A DNA stretch of 64,000 nucleotides from Symbiodinium natans (Eukaryota; Sar; Dinophyceae; Suessiales; Symbiodiniaceae), in assembly GCA_905221605.1 (NCBI GenBank), contig CAJNDS010000721.1, positions 1 to 64,000 on the forward strand, given 5' to 3'. Below are positions 11,194 through 22,350 of the stretch, piece after piece. The position numbers and the translations under genes were made by a program. The notes under the pieces were generated by a model. The model saw only the letters and a list, made by a program, of their open reading frames with translations. It was not told where the DNA came from and ran no database searches. Position 1 is the first letter of the stretch, and the number at the start of each line of letters is the position of its first letter.

Positions 11194-11523
11194 CTAAACT
11201 AATCAGCCGGCCCTACCCCTGAAACCCAAATCGTCGAGACCGCGGTAACAGAGGCTGACACCGGTTCAGCTCGACTTGAACCCTAAACCCTATACCCTAT
11301 ACCCTAAACCCTAAACCCTAAACCCTGAACCCTAAACCCCGGTTTAGCTCGACTTCATGCCTGAGATTTGCGCAAGACTCTCTTGGCCGGTTCTGAAGCC
11401 TCAAAGGCTTTTAGGGTCTCGGGGGGGTTGCTTGCCTAGACCCTAAACCCTACCTAAACCCGAAACCCTAAACCCAAAACCCAAAACCGTAACCCTAAAC
11501 CCCAAAAAACCCGAAACCCCAAC

Positions 11524-11593
11524 CCTTTCAAGGTCTGGGGTGCTCTGGCCTGAAGGCTGCCCTCCAACCTCTGGGCAGTCGTCGAGATAAAGC
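11524..11593 (-). CDS. Candidate exon, unknown protein
   Basis: Minus-strand exon with acceptor CCCCTTTGGGATGTCCAG reads LYLDDCPEVGGQPSGQSTPD then LER, and ends at GTTGGGGTTTCGGG, the start of a degenerate array. One-nucleotide entry phase. No family recognised. Confidence 0.4.
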
Positions 11594-11642
11594 CTGGACA
11601 TCCCAAAGGGGAAAAATGGGGCTCCTGGGGTTTAGGGTTTAG

Positions 11643-11782
11643 GGTTTGGGGTTTAGGGGGTTTAGGGGGTTTAGGGGGTTTAGGGGGTTTAGGGGGTTTA
11701 GGGGGTTTAGGGGGTTTAGGGGGTTTAGGGGGTTTAGGGGGTTTAGGGGGTTTAGGGGGTTTTAGGGGGTTTAGGGTTCAGG
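11643..11782 (+). repeat. Array of 9-mer TTTAGGGGG
   Basis: About 14 copies of a telomere variant lengthened by two G, flanked by normal TTTAGGG units. The homogeneity suggests local slippage or unequal exchange. Confidence 0.9.
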
Positions 11783-12402
11783 ATCTGAGAAAGAGCCTTT
11801 TTGGTGTTGTAAAGGGCGTCTAATTCGACAAAAAGGGAACCTCACACTTCCTAAGAACGTCAATCTTGCGCCTTTTTTTGGGGTTTGCTGGGCTTCTTCA
11901 TTTAGGTTTTAGGGCTTAGGGTTAGGTTTAGGGTTTAGGGTTTAGAACTTTCCTTGGTAGGCTGGGACTACTAGAATGCCCGGTAGTACATCTACTCCCT
12001 TTTCAAAAAGTCGAAGAAACCCCACACCCAATCCCTTGCACCCGAAACCCTAAACCCTAAACTGCCCTCAACCTACCATCGGCGCCCGGAGAGTTCAGGG
12101 TTTGAAGGATTTCGGTTTTTAAACATATGAAGTAGGGTTTAGGGTTTAGGGTTTAGGCTTTAGGGTTTGGGGTTTAGGGTTTCGAGTTGGGGGCCAAGAC
12201 TCGCTGAGCACTTTGCAGTCCTCGGAAGGAAGTCACTTCAGGAACTCCCTAAACCCGACAACCCCTAAACCCAGATAATTATTAGGGTTTAGGGTTTAGG
12301 GTTTAGGGTTTAGGGTTAGCCGAAATCTTCAACCAAATACGAGACCCCGCGCAACACTAGCCAACCCTAAACCCTAAACCCAGGCCCTAAACCCCCCAAC
12401 AG

Positions 12403-15400
12403 AATCACCGTTGGAGGAGAAGGCCTCTCGCGAGAGGCGGCAAAGGAAGCCTTTGCACCTCAGGCCCCCAGAATTTGGGGTTGGGTTTAGGGTTTAGGGT
12501 TTAGGGTTTAGGGTTTGGGGTTTAGGGTTTAGGGTTTAGGGTTTAGGGTTAGGGGTTAGGGTTTAGGGTTTAGGGTTTAGGGTTTAGGGTTTAGGGTTTA
12601 GGGTTGTGACGTTGGGGTTCGTCTGGTCTGTTCTCAGAAGCCTTGACCCCTAGGCACCATGTGCTACAAAGCCTCCTGTGGTCCTGTAGTTGTGCTTCGA
12701 GGACTTTGCTGCAAACCCCAAACCCTAAACCCCAAAACCCAACCCTAAACCCCAAATCCCCCAACCCGAAATCCTAAACCCCAAGCCCTAGACCCTAAAC
12801 CCTACACCCTAAACCCCAAACCCTAGACCCTAAACCCTCAACCCCAAACCCTAAACCCGAAACCCTAAACCCTAAAACCTGGGTTGCCCAGACAATGGCA
12901 GGAGAAGCAGCAGCACACATCTGCGCATCGCCATGTGAGCGGTTTAGGGTTTAGGGTTTAGGGCTTAGGGTTTAGGGTTTAGGGTATAGGGTTTAGGGTT
13001 TTAGGGTTTTCGAGTTTAGGGTTTAGGGTTTTGGAATTATGGTTTGGGGCTTAGGGTTGGGGAAGGGGGGTGGGGTCGCTGGCGCTTTGTCCATTTTGTT
13101 TAATCACTGGGCGTAGGGGAAGCTTGCCCCTCAACCCTGCACCTTAGGTTTTAGGGTTTAGGGTTTAGGGCCGTCTAGGGTTTAGGGTTTAGGGTTTAGG
13201 GTTTAGGGTTTAGGGAAAGCCTTACGAGGGTTTAATGCCCGCGTGGGCGTTGGGTCTTAGAGCTCGGGTTTCGAGCAGCATAAGCGTCATAAGCGTTCTG
13301 ACAAAAGTCGACAATGTGCTGGTTTAGGGTTTAGGGTTTAGGGTTTAGGGTTTAGGGTTTAGGGTTTAGGGTTTGGGTTGTTCCATGCTTCGGCAAAAGC
13401 TGCAGGTAGGATGCTTGGGTCGGAACCTCAACCCTAAACCCTAGACTTCCCTAACCCTAAACCCTAAACCCTAAACCCTAAACCCTAGATGAGTTGCGGA
13501 AGAAGAGAAGCACTTTCATGTGTCGGGCCATCGGCATATCGAGCCAGCAGCTGCAGACAGGATGTGAGGGCTAAGGGTTCAAGTTTAGAACCCTAAACCC
13601 TAAACCCTAAACCCTAAACCCTAAACCCTAAACCCTAAACCCTAAACCCTAAACCCTAAACCCTAAAACCCTAAAACCCTAAAACCCTAAAACCCTAAAC
13701 CCTAAACCCTAAACCCTAAACCCTAAACCCTAAACCCTAAACCCTAAACCCTAAACCGCGCGCCTGCTTTGGAGAATCGAGTAAGGAACCCTTTAACAGC
13801 TGCAAGCCTCTGGATCCCCATAACAGCCGACTTGGCAGTGTTTCCCACGGTTTAGGGTTTAGGGTTTAGGGTTGAGGGTTGCTCAGGGATGTGGGTTCAG
13901 AGTCTAGAGTTCATAAGGTGTTGGGCTCAGGGTTGTTTAGGGTTTAGGGTTTAGGGTTTAGGGTTTAGGGTTTAGGGGTAGGGTTTGCGGATTGTTTTAG
14001 GGTCCAGGGGTGGTTTCGGGGCTCACAGTTATGGGTGGCCCTAAGGGTCCATGTACCTGTGCAGTATGCCATGCACTTGGGTTTAGGGTTTAGGGTTTCT
14101 AAAGCTATTCAGCTATTCTATAGGAACTCCTTTAAGGCCCAAGTATATACCAAAAAATGGGCCCTTAGGGAGGGTTTATGGTTTAGGTTCGGGGTCAAGG
14201 GCTGAGGCTTTGCACCAAGCTCGAAGGTGGGGTTTAGGGTTACCCTACACCCTACACCCCAAACCCTAAACCCTAAACCCTAAACCCTAAACCCTAAACC
14301 CTGGGGTTTAGGGCTTTAGGGGTTTAGGCGTTTGCGGTTTCGGGGGTCAGGGTTGAGGGTTCTTGGGGATTGGGCGCGCCGGTTTAGGGTTCACGTAGTG
14401 TGTAGCGGCTGGGGATTCTGAAAAGGGGATTTGGGGTTTAGGGTTTCGGGCTTGAAAATACCGACAATGCTGGCTGAGAGTAAGGGCACCCACACAAGTC
14501 AAAAGACACCAGCTCGGCGCCTCACCCTGAACCCTAAACCCTAAACTCTAAACCCCACACCCTAATGCCTGTGTTCTCTGGCTTCTCACGAAGCTCGGGA
14601 CCACACCTCGAAACTCCGTAATTACCCTGAAATCAGGTTTAGGGTTCGGTTGGGGTTTAGGGTTTGGGTTTGCAGGGTTCAAATTTGGACCCTGCCCATA
14701 CACAAAGCAAAGGCCCATTTTGTTGGGGGGGGGGGGGGGGGGGGGAGGATCATCTCTACGTCTGCCGATAGCTACGCAGGAACCCACAACTCAACCTCTG
14801 AACCCTAAACCCAAAACTTGATTCGCCAAAACCCTAAACTAAATGTGAATCCCCTGAACCCTAAACCCTAAACCCTAAACCCTAAACCCTAAACCCTAAA
14901 CCCCTGCGTTCTTTTGGCCTCAGCCTCCGCCCTGGCAGTTGCGAAGCTGCCCCGGCTGATGGCAGCGGCCTGGCGGAGCAACTTTGTTCAGGATTTCGGA
15001 GGCTCTTTAGGGTTTAGGGTTTAGGGTTTAAGGTTTAAGGTTTAGGGTTTGGGGCTTAGGGCTTAGGGTTTCGCGCTCTATTAGGCCGAAGTGTAGCCAA
15101 GGAAGAACAAGGGTGCCCTTTCTGGTTTAGAGGCCCCCCCGCCCCCCCCAAAAAAAAAACTCTAAACTCTAAACCCTAAACCCTAAACCCTAAACCCTAA
15201 CCCCACCCACCCCCCGCCAAAATGGGGGAATACGGGCCTGCTCGACTCTGGGTCCGTGTCTGTTGGGCTTTAAGTATAGTTTAGGGTTTAGGGTTTAGGG
15301 TTTAGGGTTTAGGGGTTAGGGTTTAGGGTTTAGGGTCTGGGGTTTAGGGTTTAGGGTTTAGGGTTTAGGCTTTAGGGTTTAGGTTTAGGGTGTGCAGGCA

Positions 15401-15480
15401 CGGTGGATTTCGATATCGAGAATTCAGTATTTGTCATCTTGCTTCAACTTTCTGAATGGAAGTTTCGTTTCGACTGTTGA
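12403..15480 (+). CDS. Candidate multi-exon gene with telomeric introns, unknown protein
   Basis: Eight segments keep phase when joined. 12403-12479 (SPLEEKASRERRQRKPLHLR); 12892-12941 (TMAGEAAAHICASPCE); 13261-13321 (ARVSSSISVISVLTKVDNVL); 13489-13576 (MSCGRREALSCVGPSAYRAS); 13800-13849 (ASLWIPITADLAVFPT); 14594-14636 (LGTTPRNSVITLKS); 14924-15001 (SALAVAKLPRLMAAAWRSNF); 15398-15480 (TVDFDIENSVFVILLQLSEW, then TGA). Most donors are GTTTAGGG at the start of an array, one is GC; acceptors follow CCCTAAA or T-rich tracts. The intron 13850-14593 is long and may hide another exon. Several exons are open in a second frame, so the exact protein is uncertain. Confidence 0.4.
12653..12710 (-). CDS. 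Candidate minus-strand exon inside the plus-strand model
   Basis: Reads KVLEAQLQDHRRLCST on the minus strand after acceptor GGGGTTTGCAG, with a GTGCCTAGG donor. It lies in a proposed intron of the plus-strand gene; either call could be wrong. Confidence 0.2.
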
Positions 15481-15613
15481 TAAGATGCCCTTAAGAAATC
15501 GTTCAACAAAGGGGTTTAGGTTTAGGGTCTAGGGTCTAGGGTTTAGGGTTCAAGGTTTAGGGTTTAGGATTTAGAGCTTTGGCCCAATGGGGTCTCGGGT
15601 TGTCGGGTTACAG

Positions 15614-15693
15614 GCATCGTGGCCCGAAAAAGGGAAGAAGAGTACCACTGCACGACTTGGCCAGCTTCGGTTGTGCGTCCATGGGCTGAAAAG
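15614..15693 (+). CDS. Candidate exon, frame ambiguous
   Basis: Acceptor GTCGGGTTACAG and donor GTGGGTAC bound an 80-nt segment open in two frames and almost open in the third; one reads IVARKREEEYHCTTWPASVV. It could continue the preceding gene or start another. Confidence 0.3.
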
Positions 15694-15812
15694 GTGGGTA
15701 CTTAAAGAATCAGGGGACTTAGCAAGTGGGGGTATAAGTGAGGTAACTGCACTTATAACTTATACTTACTTCTGATCCCGATTGAGGTACTTATATCTTT
15801 CCTTACTACAAG

Positions 15813-16118
15813 TGCCCCGATCCTCCAAGTAGGCGTTTGGTTCTGAAGGTAAGGCACCGTGACTACGTCCAATGCTGCCGTGCAACACGTGGACATCTTT
15901 AATGCGCTTTCAAGCACCAGTACGCACGCCGTCACCCGCATGTATGCATGTCGCTTAAGATTCCCATAAGAGGTGCCCGAAACCCGGAAACCCGAAACCC
16001 GAAACCCTAAACCCAAGCCCTCCCTTGCCTTGAACAAACTTTTTGATGTCAAGCAAACGGACAAGCACTCAGCGGCCGACGAATTTCGCCGCATCCACGA
16101 GGCTTAGCAAGGGAAGCG
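15813..16118 (+). CDS. Candidate three-exon gene fragment, unknown protein
   Basis: Exon 15813-15848 (acceptor CTTTCCTTACTACAAG, donor GTAAGG) reads CPDPPSRRLVLK. Exon 15915-15972 (acceptor GCGCTTTCAAG, donor GTGCCC) reads HQYARRHPHVCMSLKIPIR. Exon 16054-16118 (acceptor CTTTTTGATGTCAAG, donor GTTCAGGG) reads NGQALSGRRISPHPRGLARE. Phases agree. The first intron (66 nt) has no telomere repeat, showing ordinary introns exist here too. An alternative frame in the last exon reads LNKLFDVKQTDKHSAADEFR to a TAG. Confidence 0.4.
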
Positions 16119-16526
16119 GTTCAGGGCTTAGGGTTTAGGGTTTAGTGTTTAGGGTGGAAGCGTTTCTTGGATTTCCGACGAGAGGCGGATGCGCCAGGGT
16201 TCTACGGTCCTAGGTAGGAGAAGGGGGGCCCTTAAAAGAGAACCCTTCTTAACCCTCTTCTGGCTCTTTAAAACAGGGACCTGAGTCAGAGGGTCTATAT
16301 CCCAAGATTCCCCCGAATCCTCTCCCCGACTATGGCCAGTGACCATCTAATCTCCCTAAACCCCAAACCCCAATCCCCAAACCCCAAACCCTAAACCCTA
16401 AACCCTAAACTCTAAACCCCACAAAAGGCAAATTGGGTACCACCGGCCAACAAGACTGGATCACAGAGTAGCCAACCAACGCCCAAAACAAAAAAATCAA
16501 GACCTCCAACTGGATTTTGCTTGAAG

Positions 16527-17054
16527 GAGGCTGGCAGCGGAGCCTCTCCCAAAGAAAAGGGTTTAGGGTTTAGGGTTTAGGGTTTAGGGTTTAGGGTTTA
16601 GGGTTTAGGGTTTAGGGTTTAGGGTTTAGGGTTTAGGGTTTAGGGTTTAGGGTTTAGGGTTAGGTTTAGGGTTTAGGGTTTAGGGTTTAGGGTTTAGGGT
16701 TTAGGGTTTAGGGTTTAGGGTTTAGGGTTTAGGGTTTAGGGTTTAGTGTTTAGGGTTAGGTTTCGGGCTATTCTGGTCTAGAAATCCGCGGTGGTGGCCT
16801 GCAGCTTGCACATCACTGACGTCGGTCTGCTACCTTCCTGTCTTTGAAAACTCTTCTCCGGTCTCAATAGGTTTAGGGCTTAGGGTTTAGGGTTTAGGGT
16901 TTTGGGGTTAAGGGCCAAGCCCTAACCTCAAAACCCTAAACAACTACAGAAGCCCTACACCAACTATGCGCCTGATCCTCAGCCTCAAGCTCTTCAGGCC
17001 TCTGAAGCCTACTGCCCCGGGAGCTCGAAAGCCCGAAGCAGAAAACAAACGTAG
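16527..17054 (+). CDS. Candidate three-exon gene, 3' end, unknown protein
   Basis: Exons 16527-16560, 16782-16860 (NPRWWPAACTSLTSVCYLPV) and 16950-17054 (KPYTNYAPDPQPQALQASEA, ending in TAG) join in phase. Intron 1 is almost entirely a TTTAGGG array (16561-16765) plus a short tail. Intron 2 (89 nt) opens GTCTCAATAGGTTTAGGG and closes with CCCTAAACAACTACAG, so its two ends are complementary telomere sequence. The last exon is Pro/Gln/Ser-rich. No domain recognised. Confidence 0.5.
16558..16766 (+). repeat. Long TTTAGGG array, proposed intron body
   Basis: About 29 heptamers with few variants, starting exactly at the proposed donor after position 16560. Confidence 0.95.
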
Positions 17055-17571
17055 ATTCCAACCCACTCAGCCACAGAAAGCTAAACCCTGTCCCAGCAAT
17101 TGCTTAAGAACCCCCCCCCCCAGAAAAAATATGTATATACATAATATATATATATATATATAAATATATATATGCTACCCCTCCCAACGATCCACCTTGC
17201 TTTAGTCCATAAGATAGGATGGCTATATGAAGTTGCTAGAAACCAACCGAAGGTGGATCCTAAAGGGGGGATTGATATTAACTGAGCAAGAAGATAATAT
17301 ATAGCTATACATAGAAAAAGTATTCTCGTCAGATGCTTTGTAGGCTCAGAGCTGCAGTGGAATGGCTGGAGCAGACCTTCATGGTCATACGTGCTTGCCA
17401 TGCAGTCATCATGATTTCATGTTTTCATGAGAAGGATGCCGTGTGAACGGTGTGGTTGACTTGGAAATGTCTCAAGACGCAGAGAAGCCATTTTCAGCAG
17501 CATCGACCTTCCTTAGACGTGGCGTACAGATGCTATACACAAAACTGTGGACGAGCAGAAGGCTCTCAGGG
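17055..17571. other. Intergenic stretch with element fragment and TA microsatellite
   Basis: 17098-17118 holds half of the TGCTTAAGAACCCCCC inverted-repeat family, followed by a TA tract to about 17171. The sequence 17180-17571 is unique and has no telomere repeat; short frames there are not supported. Confidence 0.5.
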
Positions 17572-18840
17572 CTACACGATGATCTTAGCCATGTACCATG
17601 TCAGGAGGTCGCCCGTGGATGTCCAGAGGTCTTGGCCGCGACGCCAGTATTCCCATTGGGCTGACCTCACCTGCGCCTGAATACCCCGTTTTCACGTTCT
17701 GGTTGACGCTAAGCCGCTCCTTCACGAACCTCCAACACCGGTCGATGATGTGCGTACCAACCCTGACAGTGATCTTGCGACCACCAGGCAGGGTAATCTT
17801 CTTGAGCTTCATGCAGGTTGGCTTTTTCCACTTCCAAACACCACGAACCTTTATCCGTTTTGTCTGATGGACGACGGAGCCATGGTGAACGCCTGGAACT
17901 TTGATCGTGTGTGCCCTGGCGCTGTCGCTGTGAAGAAGCACCTGCTTGTCCTTCAGCCTTGTTTACGATCGTGCGCCACTCGTTCTTTCGGATGGGGCCC
18001 GGACCGGGCGCTCTCTTGTTGGTGGGCCTCGGATGATTTAAAACAGGATTGCATACGTGCAGCATTGCTTACGTGTTATTGTTTGCAGAAGAGGTGCTTG
18101 GGAGAGAGGCGTAGAAGAACCAGCAATGTTGGCTTCCCGCGCTGGACTAGGCCGACCCATTGTTCCCACTCCACAATCTTACCCGGACACTCAGCCTGTT
18201 CGATAGAGTGCCTTGTCGAACACAGCCTCATCCACCTCAACATCTTGCCAGGCATTCTTCCTGCCGCCGAAGCTCATGGTGGATTGCACTTGCGGACGAG
18301 ATCCAAGCTTCTCTTTAAGCGCTCCACGACTTAGTGGTTGACCTGGGTCACGAGAAGGATGACGCTTGCCGCCACTCCTGCAAGTAGCAAAAGCAAGACA
18401 CCGGCCTGGAGACCAAGAGAATGCATCTCCGGGCCCCTTGTGGCAGCAAACAGAGGATGGAGGTACTGCGGCGTGATAAACTTGTGACAGTTCTTTCTTT
18501 CGTCGGCACCGATATCGGGGAAGTCCTGAATCTCTGTCCTGTAGAGGGCCACAATGCCCTTGAAGCAGAAGGGGCACGTAGCCCCTTCCCAAGTCGGCAG
18601 AAGACCATCCTGTGTGAGGAGCTTGATGGCATCCTCTCTTTCAAAGCTGTCAAGGCCTGGAAGGTTCGCTTCCACTTCAGCCGATCAACCCTGAGGACTG
18701 CCTGGCCACTTCTGGTACAGGGCGTGGATTTCCATGCTTAGCCGTGAGTCACCTTGGAAGATGGCTTCGTTGTAAGGTTCTGTTTCAGAATCATGGGCAG
18801 GGAAATTGCATGAAGGCTTCTTTCGTAAGCACTTCACCAT
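17572..18840 (-). pseudogene. ISXO2/IS1595-type DDE transposase, decayed
   Basis: The minus strand carries the parts of an ISXO2-like transposase in order, split over frames. An ATG at 18840 opens the N-terminal part. A zinc-ribbon-like LLTQDGLLPTWEGATCPFC lies near 18600. The first catalytic Asp is in DVEVDEAVFDK (about 18220), followed by VEWEQWVGLVQRGKPTLLVL, then RAPGPGPIRKNEW (about 18000). The second Asp is in VLLHSDSARAHTIK (about 17925), and GTHIIDRCWRFVKERLSVNQ (about 17720) is the third catalytic region. The end is a TAG at 17572. Breaks: in-frame TGA at 18685, TAA at 18331, frameshifts near 18270, 18190, 17945 and 17667, and about 45 extra nucleotides near 18050. The family moves DNA by cut-and-paste; this copy cannot encode it. 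No inverted repeats were found at its ends. Confidence 0.85.
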
Positions 18841-19162
18841 GATAACGACAGCGCTGGAAATCTGCTCCACACGATATGTGCTGGCTCGAGCATGAGAAAC
18901 AAAGATACTGAGATGCAAGGAGTCTGCTGTAGTCATGCAAATCACAGTGGGCGCACACAACAACATGGTCTTGCGAATCTTTTTGTCCGGCGAGTCATGG
19001 CATCTCGCGGCTACACTGAACCCACCCAGCAGCAAGATTGGGCATGATTGCGAAGCAGTTCCGTCACCTGCACCAAGCTGCAAGGTGGACTGGTTTACCC
19101 CATGGTCCGGCCTGAACCAAACAAAACTTACGCCTTCGAGTGAGAACAGAGGTCCGAACTAC

Positions 19163-20880
19163 TCAACACACGCCCTGCATGTACAAGGAGGCCTCCTCGT
19201 CTACGTCCATCTCGTCGGTCGGACTGCAAGCTTTGGGGGAAGTCTGATCTGGTTCTGGTGCAACAGTTGGCAAATGCCGGACACGGCCCGGGGATGGTGT
19301 CCTTGGACGGAGCCGTCTTCAATTCATGGTCGCAGTGATCCAGGTACGCTCGAGCACCTTTCTCCGACATGTTCATGAAGGAGTTGTGGATCATGTTTTG
19401 TTCCCGGACGAATGCTTAATAGCCGTTGCCCCTGGTCATGTTCCCCTGCTTGTACTCGGCGTAGGAGACTTGTCGTGAGGGCTCAGCAAATCCAGATGGA
19501 TCAAGTACGGCGCGTGTTTGCCGAGAATGAAGACGATCGACCTCTTGAGGACGGCCATGACATCTGCAGCCTTCTCACCAGGGAACGAATGTCGCAGAAG
19601 TTGCAGGAATTCGTCAGGGGATATGGTTGTCCGGCCATCGGGAGAGGGCTCGTCATCGTCCGACAAGTTTTTGCCGGCGTAGGCACGAACCTGTCCACAG
19701 ACCAGCTTGCCATCATTGTACCTTCCGGAACACGTCTGGTCCTCCTCTGCCGTCATGTATGACTTGAGGTCCGACATGTCGAGTTTGTCGCGGCTGGGGT
19801 CGTCGAGAAAGACGACCTCGTACACTTGGGGCACTCGGCGCCTGAAGTTGTCCAATGACTCAGACCGTCTCCATGAGGGTTTCTGGTCCAAGCCTAGCTT
19901 GCCAAGATGATACCGACCAGTGGCGAGGATCATGGCAAACAGCGCTGGAGTCTTTCCAAACCCCGGGCCAGCCAATCTTCATGACACCGTTTAGCACCAG
20001 CAACGGGTAGACGAGAGGCAGCAGAAACTCCGCGAGCAAGCCCTTGAGGCTGTAGGTGTGTAAGGGGAAGTGGAAACGCGGCCCCGCGCCTCCAAGTCCT
20101 CGAGACTTGTTTTGGCACATGAAACGTACCTTGGCCTCGGGCCACCCGTCTATGGGAGTGCCAGACCCCTCCCGAATGCTGGAGAGAATCCAAAAGGTCT
20201 GCTCGTTTAGAGCGTCGCCTTCTGGTGAGTGAGCATTGATGAACTCGATGCCAAGCCGCAAGGCGTCATCTTCTGAACTTCTGGAGCCCACTGCGCACTC
20301 TGGCTTTTCCGAACAATGGATACCTTCTCAGAGACGTTGTTCCACGAAACCCGATAGCCCGGGAGACATTGCAGGAGATATTCACTGTCTTCCGCGCAGC
20401 CCATGGGCCTTCTCGGTACACAGGCACGTAGGCGTTTCCGGAACGAAGCTTCAGGGAATGGGCGATGGCAAGTTTGCCCGAGAAGTGCAAGATCTTGACG
20501 ATGTTGAGGGTTCCATCACGAGGGTTTTCAAGTACCGCACCCATTTTGGTACCATTTGGCAAGGTGTGTGCGACTTGCAGAGGCAACGGGAGTCCATGAA
20601 GCTCGCCTCTTTGAATTTGCTCTCCAATGTGCGAGGTCCCACCGAACTCGGGCACCCCGGTGTGGACATCGAAGATATAATTGTGGTCACCTTGGTGCCC
20701 TCCGTGCGACGACAAGCCTCAGCAAGGAAGGTTTGGAGACAGATGGGTTCCTCGATGCCATCGGCCTCCACGAGGCCACACTGGGGCACTGATAGCGAGT
20801 CGTAGTTCCACTCCTTGCCACCCACACGCCGCATCACAGCATCGAACGTCGGGTTGGCCATTCTAGCTATGCGGGCAAGA
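19163..20880 (-). pseudogene. Helicase-like P-loop ATPase gene (superfamily 3-like), broken
   Basis: A minus-strand coding trace runs through several frames. It opens near MANPTFDAVMRRVGGKEWNY (ATG at 20861) and continues through GNAYVPVYREGPWA and FHFPLHTYSLKGLLAEFLLP. The Walker A region is split by one extra G in a GGGG run near 19965: MKIGWPG in one frame, GFGKTPALF in the next. Walker B is EVVFLDDP (about 19800), followed by a possible motif C, RAYAGKN (about 19700). The C-terminal part has MIHNSFMNMSEKGARAYLDH and an acidic end before TGA at 19163. There are about six frameshifts and one TAA. The spacing resembles SF3 helicases of replication proteins; I recall similar proteins in dinoflagellates but cannot verify this. 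Function inferred only. Confidence 0.6.
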
Positions 20881-21430
20881 CTAGAAAGAGTACCTCGTAG
20901 AGATCGCCTTAAGCAGAAATCGCGTGCAGAGTTTTGATTGGTATTGGCGCTGCTCAGCAGGGGTGAAGTGTTGGACATTCATGTTTTGATGAATACTTGT
21001 TGTTGACCGTGTGCTGCTGTTGCTAGTGGTGGCTGTGTCGCTGACGGAGGCGAATGTGATGGTAGTGGTGTTGTCGCTGGCGAATATGCTGAGTGTGCAT
21101 GTAATGGTACGTAGTCTGCGGTTTATGGTCAGGATGATGGTAGTGTTCCATATAACAAAGCGAGTAAGACCGTCACTGACGACATGGGTGCAATGACACA
21201 CTGACTTGAACTGCAATCGCGGCGAAGCAGGATATCTCGATTGTTTTTCTCTTGCGGCTTGGCGTGCATTGCAGGACCGCTATTGTCAATGCAGCTACGA
21301 GAATAGAAAATGAAGGCATGACAAAGATCGTCTAGCCTGGTTGTAGCATAACATATTGGCATACAGTGCATGATTCCGACATTTTTACACTGGGAGAAAG
21401 CCTGGTAGACTGCATCGGTGAAACACTTAC
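20881..21430 (-). other. Proposed intron of the helicase-like gene
   Basis: The upstream coding block ends at a canonical donor GTAAGTG (minus strand, from 21430), and the helicase block can start after TTTCTAG at 20881. The exons keep phase across this 550-bp gap. It contains no telomere repeat. A 111-codon Thr/Ser-rich frame inside it is not supported. Confidence 0.4.
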
Positions 21431-22066
21431 ACTCCCTCATACTTGCTCTTGGCCTTCTTGATCGTCTTCAAGACATTGTTCATGATGCGTTTTTTTCGCG
21501 TGTCGTCCTGGAGGTCTGGTCAGACCGGTTGCATAGGTGTCATGCCAGTCAGACTCCCAACCCATAGAGTCCACGGGCGATGGTGTGGATGCAGTGTACG
21601 AACTGGATGAGTGGTTGCTGTGGCTGTCGTCGTCCGAGCTACTGCTGTCACTTTCACCATCTGGCGGGTCTGTAGTGTGATCTGCCACGTGGCCGCTGTA
21701 CCCTCCTCAAGGACACGGTGTTGGATGGCCAAGGGATCACTCGCAGAGTTTTCAAGCGCCAATGGCGTGGAGCATGTTGCCTGCGATGTAGTCCTGCTTT
21801 TCTTAGCCTTTCCAAGAGTCTCCAGGATCATCTGGCTTGCTTTTCCGGACCATCCACCGTCATGACCCTTGCTAAGCCCCAATCGCATCTGGATGTTGTA
21901 GATCACAACATAGACTTGGCGAGCAGTCATGTTGGCGCGTGATGCGTGGACGTTGAAGGCATTGTTCTGCATACCGTCAATGATGAAGTCAGGCGAAGGC
22001 GGCGTCCCAAGCTAGGTCCAAGCCCTTGAGTTGGGGCTCGCCAGTTCCGGCAGCGTCAAGGCTCAT
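21431..22066 (-). pseudogene. 5' coding block upstream of the helicase-like gene
   Basis: ATG at 22066 opens MSLDAAGTGEPQLKGLDLAW. After a frameshift near 22000, PPSPDFIIDGMQNNAFNVHA and MTARQVYVVIYNIQMRLGLS follow. Then a serine/aspartate-rich linker (DGESDSSSSDDDSHSNHSSS, about 21660) and a basic RKKRIMNNVLKTIKKAKSKY end before the GTAAGTG donor. Probably the N-terminal exon of the same gene as the helicase block. Two frameshifts; product unknown. Confidence 0.45.
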
Positions 22067-22079
22067 GGTGCCGCTGATG

Positions 22080-22350
22080 TTGGGTTTAGGGTTTTCCTGC
22101 ATGCAAAACTGCATTGGAAAATTTAACAGCCCAATGCCAAGAACCAAAAACCGAGACTTGGTTGCATTTAAAGCTGCATTTAAAATTTAAGTTAAATGCA
22201 GACCAAGATGCTCAGGACTCTTGATTCTTGGTTCTTGGGGGGGGGGTACCACAGATATATATATATATATATATGTTCTTCCTTATAAGGGTAATATAGA
22301 GATTATCATTTTTTGTGTTAGGGTTCTTAAGCAAATTGTAGTATCAAATT
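22080..22350 (+). repeat. Inverted-repeat element plus partial copy of a second family
   Basis: CCAAGAACCA at about 22137 pairs with TGGTTCTTGG at about 22227, and TTGCATTTAA with TTAAATGCA inside it, forming a hairpin of about 100 bp. A G-run and TA tract follow. The stretch 22276-22345 shares TTCCTTATAAGGGTAATnTAG and GGGTTCTTAAGCAAAT with the element at 54487-54572. Confidence 0.6.

Noticed and set aside
17585-18334. Plus-strand frames of up to 194 codons over the transposase
   Set aside because: They are antisense to conserved transposase motifs on the minus strand.
20881-21216. Thr/Ser-rich 111-codon frame in the helicase-like gene
   Set aside because: Lies in the proposed intron; no acceptable composition or context.
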